NCBI GenBank assembly: GCA_021234155.1
Contig: JAJEKV010000273.1
Coordinates: forward strand, 122,001-186,000
Source: Isoetes taiwanensis
Taxonomy: Eukaryota > Streptophyta > Lycopodiopsida > Isoetales > Isoetaceae
Length of the DNA stretch: 64,000 bases
Direction: 5' to 3'
The first letter of the stretch is position 1; every line of letters starts with the position of its first letter. This document shows positions 56,621 to 64,000 of the stretch, in pieces. The translations under genes were made by a program, and so were the position numbers. Under the pieces are notes generated by a model. It had not been told where the DNA came from, made no database searches, and saw nothing but the letters and a program-made list of their open reading frames with translations.

Positions 56621-56990
56621 AATAGATCAAAGCAGATAGATTGATGTGCAAACACAATAAATTTCAGGAACTATTCATGGATAGATCTTACACTGGGACC
56701 AGTGATTTCCAGTTTTTAACGTATTCCGACATGGAACCAAGTTGTTAGTTGAGGCAAACTCCAGGTGTTCTTCTAGACCTCGTCATTGACGCAATGCAGG
56801 CCAACCGAGCCCTCTCAAATATTGGAGACTTCGAGCAACTATAGCCACCAGTGGATGGAGAATCTCAGTGATAACGGATCCAGCCAGGAAACTGGTTGGT
56901 AGGGTAGCTAGCTTGAGTGCTAGCTAGAAATTGGCCCATGTTTGAATTGATAGATGATAAATATTACGACGATGATTCTTAGTGTGAAGC
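56620..56990. other. No gene recognised
   Basis: Unassigned sequence between the PPR relic and repeat copy C. Confidence 0.5.
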
Positions 56991-58330
56991 TATGGATGGA
57001 TGTTTGGTAGTCCTTTGTTGCACCTCGACTTAAAAGCTAGTAGGATTATAGATGATTCCAATAAATGCGGCCTGTGTACAAGAGCCAGTCCGGCTGTAAA
57101 TGTTATGTGACGACTTAGCAGCATATAACAAGGATAGTGAGATTATGGAGGGTAGGACTTTGCTAAGCATGGCTACTGGGGTCCTTTTCAGTGAGCTAGG
57201 CTTATACCATTAGGGATTTTTTGAGTTCATAAAAGGGCCTTCTAAGAACTGCTGACTAAGCTATATGAACTACCAATCAGAAAACAGAACTGGTAATCCA
57301 GTCAGCAAAACAGTTATAACTAACTCACTGGATCACATTTTCTAGCATAAGTGCTGATAGAAAAGTCCAAATGAGCTCTTGTTTGGTGCAATAGATAGAT
57401 CTCATTGAGATCTTACCAACCTTGGGTGGTTTGCATATCTTTTAGTCCCATAGGATAGTAAAAAATGCTAAAAACTCTATTGCACTAAACGAGAGCTCAT
57501 TTGGACTTTTCTATCAACAGTTATGCTAGAAAATGTGATCCAGTAAGTTAATTATAACAGCTTTGCTGACTGGACCCGTCAGGCTCTGATTTTTGATTGG
57601 TTGTTCATTTATCTTCATTTGGCTTAGTTGGCATGTTTTGAAGGCCATTTTTTAATCTAAAAAAAACCCTAATGCTCGATCATTGTGTATGGGTCGGATA
57701 TTATTCTGACACCACCTGGATCGCAAACATTATCTTGGGCTCTATCTTGGGCTCAATAGGATGTGGGTGAGCCCGACCTATGGATTTTTAGGGGATAAGT
57801 TGCGTACGGAGGGGTCGCCTGGTCCTATAGCTGGCATATAATCTCATTATGCTCCTGGAGGAGACGTATTCCATTCTTGCCTCATCGGACCAGAGAGACG
57901 TAACTTAGAGTAGTTCCATAGGGTGACTCCGTGGAGTTGCGTCTTCCGAAGGCTATAGTCGTATCTCAACATGTGTTAGCCTATCTGCAAAGTGTGCACA
58001 GGAGGGGCGGATGGAGTGGACTACTCTAGCCGATGTTCTATGCCAACCAACGCCATTATCATGATTTATTGTTATCTAGAGACCTTGACCATCAAGCGAC
58101 CCTTTTTGAATCTGAACCCAGGGTAGAACCCTCACTTATGATGTCCTGTGTATGATATTTGTATTGATGATGGATGGGCCACCCTTCGCAGTGGCATATT
58201 ATTTGTACGTATTGTTGCTAGTGGTAACACGTATGTACGCTTCCGAATATAGGATATCCCAGAGGAGGAATGGGGCCAATGACACCTTCGTGTCCTTTAC
58301 TCGAATATTTGGCCATCACAAGTGGTTCGA
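56990..58330 (+). repeat. Dispersed repeat, copy C, interrupted by a miniature element
   Basis: Shares with copy A a 38-base identity beginning TCTGCAAAGTGTGCACAGGA (57989), plus ATGCGGCCTGTGTACAAGAG (57073) and ACACCTTCGTGTCCTTTACT (58280). It is closer to A than to B. The inverted-repeat element at 57236-57650 splits it. Confidence 0.55.
57236..57650. mobile_element. Miniature element with about 150-bp inverted repeats
   Basis: The left arm (57236-57400) and right arm (57500-57650) are imperfect reverse complements. Both contain CTGGATCACATTTTCTAGCA, ATAGAAAAGTCCAAATGAGC and GTCAGCAAA blocks. The outer ends are GGCCTTC and GAAGGCC. It has no coding frame and sits inside repeat copy C. A target duplication is not certain. 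Confidence 0.8.
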
Positions 58331-58479
58331 GTTAGATGAAGGGTTTCTCTTGGTGATAGTGTTGCTGGGAAAGAGATTTTCCCGCATTGACATGATAGAA
58401 GCATCGTATAGGTTCACTGTCATATTGCAAGTCTCTTTTTTCCACCACAGTAGCAAAAAACTTTAAGACCTTAGCATTA

Positions 58480-59345
58480 GGTGACTGGCAAGTTCTAAAG
58501 GCCATAAGGATGCCATACTATTGCAAGAGCAAGATAAGGATGGTCTTCAAAAACTTGAAAAGAAGAGGAAGGCTGGTATGGAGAGTTGTCTTGAAAATTT
58601 GTTCAAATGCGCCTATTGGATTGCAAAAAAACTAGGCTTTCAGAAAATTGGTGAGTTTGTTGAGTTTGATGCGTGATTGTGGTGTTGAAGATTTGCCATT
58701 CATGTATGATGACAACAAGACTTGTATAAGTCTGATACTTCATTTTCATTAGGAGCGAGCATTCTTGGTCATGTAAGACGAAGTTCATGGTTTTTGCTCA
58801 TGGTTGACGAGTCCACCGTTATTAGTATAATTAAGTATCCCATTCTGTATACCACATTTTTGGAAGAGAGGTGTGTGCAAACTGTATTCTTGGACATGGT
58901 GATCACAAGAGATGGAGGGCCAGAAGGGATTACAGAAAGCATTTTAGATATGTTGAATGATGGAATCTTGATATTCGGAATTTGATGGGCTTTGCTGGCC
59001 ATGATGCTTCTATTATGGTTGGTGCACATACTAATATTGCTACAAGATTGAAATCACTTAATCCGTTCATGACCAACATGCATTGTTGTGCTCATCAGCA
59101 AACTTATGTGTTTAAGGAACATGCAGCCAACAATAAAAACAAGGTGAAAGTTTATTAATGAGTTGATGAATTATGTGTTAAGTTTCTAAAAGTTCCACAA
59201 GGAAGGCACGGCTATAGAAGATGCAGGAAGCACTTGATATTTTTCCTTTTGAGCGTTTTAAAGACACGATGGCTTAGCAAAAATGGAGCAATTGAGAGCA
59301 TCTGCGAAGTTCATGAGACGCTCATGCAAACTTTGTAGAGATTAC
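58480..59345 (+). pseudogene. hAT-type (DUF4371-like) transposase relic
   Basis: In changing frames: AYWIAKKLGFQKIGEFVEF, FLLMVDESTVISIIKYPILY (first catalytic Asp in the VDES motif), CVQTVFLDMVITRDG and ITESILDML. Then DASIMVGAHTNIATRLKSLN and MHCCAHQ (second core block with CxxH), then TRWLSKNGAIESICEVHETL. This order is that of hAT-family transposases with a DUF4371/ZNF862-like fold. Stops near 58674 and 58983 and later frameshifts inactivate it; the C-terminal dimerisation domain is missing. Confidence 0.75.
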
Positions 59346-59920
59346 ACTACTATTCCAAATTATGGTGGAGGAGAAGGAACGATTCATGTTTTAAGAGCGT
59401 TCGTGAAAGGAAGAAAAGGAACAAGGGCAGGAAACGCAAAGGGAGGGCCCAAAGTAGGAAGATCACTTCGCTACTATAACTATTACCTCCCAACTCTAAT
59501 CCAAAGGCAGATAGTGGTATTTCATAGGGATTTCAGCCCAAGGGGAAAGAGACATTGTCACTCTCCTTAGTGCACTTACGACACATATCACATTATCCTC
59601 ATTAAAAGGCCGGCAGCATTACATTTCTTTATACGAGGGCACCTGCATGATGCATCATTGCGATAGTTGCACTTACCGCACCAGAACTTCAAGTGCCTCA
59701 AATGGCTCGAGCACTAAAAGAAGGAACTTCCCGAAACATCCTCAGGAACATCAGCAAAGACCTCAGATTCAAAGACATCAAGCAATTCTTCAAGTCCAAG
59801 TGCGAACATAGGGATTAGCTTCTCTAGCCTTTTGTTATAGGCTAAATATATTTGGTTTTATGAATATATTTTGCGATAAATACTTGGTTTAAACTTATAT
59901 GACTATTATATTATGAGATG
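59346..59920. other. No gene recognised
   Basis: Basic open text at 59350-59570 looks like continuation of the hAT relic or chance. Nothing else is visible. Confidence 0.4.
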
Positions 59921-61460
59921 CCAGCTCAGACAACAGCTCAGATAGTGGGTCAGATAGCTCCCATGGCAGACATAGGAACTGTAAGACTGAGGATTATCAG
60001 AAAAAAATAGATAGTGCCATGAGCAACATTTGGAAAACCAGTAAGTTAGGCCAGTTCTTAAGAAAAGATAGATCGGATATGGAAGTTGAGTCATGGTTGG
60101 ATGAAATGGAAGAGTTTGGTAACTCATACAATATGAAGGTTAAGGACATCGGCAAAGTGGCAATTGCTAACCTCATTGGACCGACTCGCATATTGCGACT
60201 AAATGTGCTCAGAATTATGGAAAGGCATGCAGTGGACGGATCTATTGAGGGATTGAATAGTAATATTAAGACCTTACGGGAGGCAGAGAACAAGGCACTG
60301 AGCTTGGAGGAGGCACCCCCAATGCCGGCACAGAAGCAGTCTTTCAATCATAAAGGCAAAGTCATGGGTCCTATATACTAAGATAAGCAAGCCTCACGCC
60401 AACCACCCAATAGTATCAAGAGAAGGCAAATAAGAAGATATCTTTCAAGGAACCATGTGCAATCAGGATCTTTAATCAGGAAGCCAGTGAATAACTTTCT
60501 GAATAGTATTCCTAAGCAGAAGAGGTAAGAGTGCATAAGGAAAATGCTATGTTTTAGATGCTTCTACCCAGGTCACCGCACTCATGAGTGCCCCTTCATT
60601 ATGCAAGCAGTATTGGCAGAGCTCAAAGGATGGGAATCTCAAATGGGATTGGACGACAACGACAAAACCTAAGACTTCATTGAAGATGAATGCAGAATTT
60701 GTGCAGCAATTGAAACAGAAAATTTGGAAAGTCAGTCAACAGTTATCTTAGCTGAGGATATCATAGATGATAGATCTTATATAGTGCTAATAGATACGGG
60801 CAGCTCCCATAATCTTGCATCTCCTAGAATGGCAGCATGAAAGTGAGCATGAAAGTGCTAAAGACTAAGACTCTTAAGTCTAAGTCGAGACCAGTCAACA
60901 TGAAAGTGGGGCAATCCGCCACACTAAAGTAAGGAGGGTAAATTTTGATCTAGCCTTGACTGGAACCAACTTGAGCATGGGCACAGAAATCATGGACATC
61001 GGGAAGTATGACCCTATAGTGGGAATGGAGCTCTTGAAGCCACAGCTAAAGCAATGATCGACTATGATAAGCATGAAATTTCGATTATGACTTTGACTGG
61101 TTGTTGGTCAAAGATAAGAAAATTGGTTTCATAATGCAGTGCATGTCAGTGTATCGTGAAGGATGAAGTTGAATATATTCTTAAATTGGAGATCATCGAC
61201 CCCATTAGTAGTAGTAAGAAGAAAGATGCTATCTCGAAACAATTGCTTAGGCCAATTGCAAAGCTAATCAAGAAGTTCCATGACATGTTTTTGGATCCAT
61301 CCAATAGAGGCGTAGAGTGGAAAATCACTCTTGCACTAAACACAAAGCCGGCCAATAAGGCTCCTTATATAATGAGCACTCTTGAGTTAGCAGAGCTCAA
61401 AAAGCAGTTGAAGGAGTTGTTGACAGGTGTCATCGCAAGCCTAAAGCGGTCATCGGTCAC
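59920..61460 (+). pseudogene. Ty3/gypsy Gag-protease-RT start relic
   Basis: Order on the plus strand: a Gag segment (60019-60381: GQFLRKDRSDMEVESWLDEM, then VAIANLIG); a CCHC knuckle CFRCFYPGHRTHEC (near 60550-60590); a protease active site VLIDTGSSHNLAS (near 60790-60825); and the start of reverse transcriptase (61156-61464: IIDPISSSKKKDAISK, NTKPANKAPYIMSTLELAEL, KKQLKELL). Stops and frameshifts separate the parts. It is cut off at about 61460, where the copia element begins, so the copia insertion probably truncated it. It differs in sequence from the gypsy element at 50-55 kb. Confidence 0.75.
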
Positions 61461-61477
61461 CTAATTACAGCATGAAT

Positions 61478-61649
61478 TGTTGGCTAAACATGAGGCCTAA
61501 ATATCTGCCTAGATTTGTGTTCTTCGTTGTTATTTAGAGCTGAGAAATCTCAGCTCCAAGCAGTTCTTTTCTGCTCTTTGTATTCCGTTCTTTCAATCAA
61601 TGTTATCACTGTTGTGATCTCCATCATCTTGTGATCCCTGAGTTCTTCA
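61478..61649 (+). repeat. Copia 5' LTR
   Basis: A 172-base segment starting TGTTGGCTAAAC and ending GAGTTCTTCA lies directly before a primer-binding site. TG...CA ends and short length are typical of copia LTRs. The 3' partner is beyond the window, so the left border is judged from the TG start only. Confidence 0.7.
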
Positions 61650-61662
61650 TGGTATCAGAGCC
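61650..61662 (+). promoter_or_regulatory. Copia primer-binding site (initiator Met tRNA)
   Basis: TGGTATCAGAGCC is the exact complement of the 3' end of plant initiator methionine tRNA, the usual primer of copia reverse transcription. It directly follows the LTR end. Confidence 0.92.
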
Positions 61663-61678
61663 AGGCGCTACTCAAGAG

Positions 61679-62481
61679 ATGGACACCAACTCGCAACATC
61701 CTCCGGCCACCGCCGCTGCGTGATTGCACCCGCATCACCGGAATTGTTCGATCCTACAAAAGGCCTGAAAGAATTTGGGATTGAAAAATTCAAAGGAGAG
61801 AATTTCCCGATGTGGAAATATCAGATGCGGACCTTTTTTGAAGCAGCAGGATTATGGGAGATTGTCAACGGGAAAGAGACCAAACCTGAGGGAGATCCGT
61901 CTGCGGCAAAGAAATGGATGGCAAAAGATTCTCGGGCGCACTCACAGCTCATTTGCAGCGTCCATCACACCATTCTCAACCGAATCAAGGTCTCCCACAG
62001 TGCTTCTGAATGCTGGTCCAAACTGTTGCGCCTATTTGAAAGCAAGACTCTGGCCACCCAAGTCATGCTCAGGCATCAACTGTATGCCACCAAAGTACAG
62101 GATGGAGAATCCATGAGTGCGCACATTGGCAAACTCCGAAATCTGATGGATCAGTTAGAGGAGGCTGGTGAAATCAAGCTATGCTCAAATTGCTCCTGCT
62201 TCATGGAGCAGCACAATTGTCTCACGCTTCTCTCAAGCCTCCCCCCTGCATATGGAAATCTGGTGGTCGTGCTCTCTAATAATACTCATGTTCTCACATG
62301 GGAAGAAGTAAGCGCCAAGATCTTACGGGGAAGAGGTAATGCGAGCCGGCAGGGATCATCCGATCCTCGATTAGCCTTGTTCACCACCAACAAGGCCCCC
62401 AAAATCGATCGGCCGGATGGCCAGGAAAGAGGACAAAACGTCCTCGTTGCATCCTTGTCGGCCGCGGGGGCACCTCGGTGA
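61679..62481 (+). pseudogene. Copia Gag
   Basis: ATG at 61679 opens MDTNSQHPPATAAA and a one-base shift leads to the long frame 61720-62481. That frame reads GIEKFKGENFPMWKYQMRTF, LRLFESKTLATQVMLRHQLY, ESMSAHIGKLRNLMDQLEEA, LLSSLPPAYGN and LTWEEVSAKILRGRGN, the pattern of the copia Gag (UBN2-type) domain. No zinc knuckle is preserved before the stop at 62481. Apart from the shift near 61722 the frame is clean, so the copy is fairly young. Confidence 0.85.
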
Positions 62482-62487
62482 GGGTTC

Positions 62488-64000
62488 TTGGAAATACTTG
62501 GCGGTAAAGCCCAGCGGCAGCCACCACCCACGATTGCAAAACCGCCGATCTCAACCGAAATGCGAGCTACACCCAACGGCGAGGCCCAATTGCGGCGGCC
62601 AGGAGCCTTCATGGCGGTAGCACATGCCATTCCCGGCACCAATACTTGGTGGATCGATAGCGCAGCATCTCACCATATGACAGGTATAAAAAGTGATTTT
62701 CTTCACTCACAGTTCCTGTCCCAGCCGATCTGCATCTCCACCAGCAATGGACATCAGCTTGTTGCCTCCCACATCGGGATTTGTTCGATCACGGGTTGGA
62801 ACTTTCGACTCCGGTTTAGCCAATGTTCTTCCGGTTCCGGGTCTCGATCAAAAGCTTCTTTGTGTGGCACAATTAGCCGACTCACGGCTTCAAGGTGGAT
62901 TTCAATTCTAGTGAAGCTCGCATCATTGATTCCCGCACAAGAAAGGTTATGGCTACCTGCACACGATTCGGCAATCTATACAAGCTGCACACCTTTGTTC
63001 CCGGATTTGCTTTGCATACCCAAATTACTGATGAACAGTGGCACATACGATTGGGTCACGCTGGCATCGACAGTGTTCATGAAACACTTCAATCCAATGC
63101 TGTCACAGGCCTCCCATCACAGTTATCATTCTCTCGCCTCTGCGAGATCTGCACCATGGGGAAGCAAACCAGGCTCCCCATTTCCACATGATCCTCATCG
63201 ATGCACACTTCCGGGCGAAAGAGTTCACAGTGATATTTCTGGCGCACACCCTCGCTCTGTTGGAGGTTCTTTTTACTTCCTGACCTTCATAGATGATGCC
63301 ACCCGTTACACCCAGGTATTCTTTCTTCATCGAAAGTCTGAAGTCTTCCATTACTTTCAAATTTATGTTGCCTGGGTACACACCCAATTGGGTCGGCCAC
63401 TCCGCAGTCTCATGAGTGACAATGGAGGGGAGTATACTTCATCTATGCTGCAGCAGTTTTGCACCTCAAAAGGCATTGAGCACAGGACCTCCATTGCTGG
63501 CACATCGGAACAAAATGGTTTGGCTGAACGCATGAATCGCACCATCAAAGACATGGCTTGCCTCCTTCTTCAAGCCCGACTTCCCTTGGCTTTACGGGCT
63601 GGAAAGACACTCCGGGGTCTACAGCCGCAATCGTCTTGTTCCACAGAAATCCTCCTCCAAGCAAACTCCCTTCCAACTTTGGACAGGCCAAGTTCCGGAT
63701 CTTAGCCACCTGCGCACCTTTGGTTGTCTGGCTCATGCACTCAATCTCCGCCAACCTGCCGGCAGTGCTTTTGCTTCCCGCAGTATCCCTTCCATTTTCA
63801 TTGGCTATTCTTCCACCAAGAAAGGCTACAAGCTCTTTAATCCGGTCTCCAAACGCATGTACTTCAGTCGGGATGTTCAATTTTTTGAAGACAAACATGG
63901 ATCTGCCCTGCTCTCTCCCACGTCCACACCTGAGTACACCACTTTTGTTATGCCCATTCAATCCCCAGACCCATCACCTCCCACTGCTGTTCACTCCCCT
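62488..64000 (+). pseudogene. Copia protease and integrase, partial at window end
   Basis: Protease: NTWWIDSAASHHMTG (62650-62690), the copia DSxAS form. GAG-pre-integrase in another frame (62895-63191): WHIRLGHAGIDSVHETLQ and CEICTMGKQ, the HHCC module. Integrase core, back in the first frame: VHSDISGAHPRSVGG, LTFIDDATRYT, MSDNGGEYTSS and EQNGLAERMNRTI. After a shift near 63690, the text HLRTFGCLAHALNL, SIPSIFIGYSSTKKGYKLF and FFEDKHG continues to 64000. The reverse transcriptase would lie beyond the window. At least three frameshifts (about 62800-62890, 63200 and 63690) inactivate this copy. Confidence 0.88.

Noticed and set aside
59283-59570. 95-codon basic frame as an independent gene
   Set aside because: Its first part overlaps, in another frame, the hAT text TRWLSKNGAIES. 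The rest is Arg/Gly-rich without a domain.

Overview
The window is nuclear DNA of a land plant. The evidence is intron-bearing genes, an NB-ARC/LRR (NLR) disease-resistance-type gene, a PLS-class PPR gene, plant-type Ty1/copia and Ty3/gypsy retrotransposons, and a hAT transposase. Almost all coding matter is broken and retrotransposons are deeply decayed. Bacterial-type methyltransferase and tyrosine-recombinase genes sit among them. This suggests a large seed-free plant genome, most likely a fern, but that placement is an inference and nothing here proves it.

Layout. 1-2.6 kb: no recognised gene. 2.7-9.0 kb: two divergent, intron-bearing, damaged genes. On the minus strand is a DDE-type transposase relic (2713-3890), with a Ser/Thr-Pro-rich exon (3922-4518) upstream. 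On the plus strand is a gene that starts at 5060 and runs to about 8970; it carries a probable ParB-like module and the motifs of an N4/N6 amino-DNA-methyltransferase. Introns and spacers of both genes carry about 20 copies of a 14-bp palindrome (CTATGCGCGCATAG and variants) that I do not find elsewhere in the window. This locus is the best candidate for an undescribed system: a eukaryotic mobile element pairing a transposase with a ParB/methyltransferase protein.

9-18 kb: simple repeats, a dispersed repeat (copy A), a LINE ORF1-like relic, a 475-bp inverted-repeat element built of hairpins, and a copia RNase H remnant. 18-29.1 kb: a nest of tyrosine-recombinase (DIRS/Crypton-like) relics on the minus strand, interrupted by a nearly full-length LINE (about 25960 to 22042, minus). 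The LINE itself is split by a CACTA-like miniature element (23786-24338) with a clean 3-bp target duplication. 29-39 kb: repeat copy B, several miniature inverted-repeat elements, a duplicated tRNA-like sequence, and the first of two copies of a 1.6-kb repeat.

39.5-48.1 kb: an NLR gene with readable exons (39476-42058). It passes abruptly into a very GC-rich degenerate LRR tract (to 43890); its probable LRR tail lies at 47750-48135, beyond the second copy of the 1.6-kb repeat. 50.2-55.3 kb: a gypsy element (minus) with an extra RNase H domain placed before the reverse transcriptase. 55.3-56.6 kb: a PPR pseudogene. 57.0-58.3 kb: repeat copy C, containing a long-arm inverted-repeat element. 58.5-59.3 kb: a hAT relic. 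59.9-61.5 kb: a gypsy gag/protease relic. 61478-64000: the 5' part of a copia element with LTR, primer-binding site, gag, protease and integrase, cut by the window end.

Only the NLR exons look close to functional. Most of the rest is a record of nested insertion and decay.
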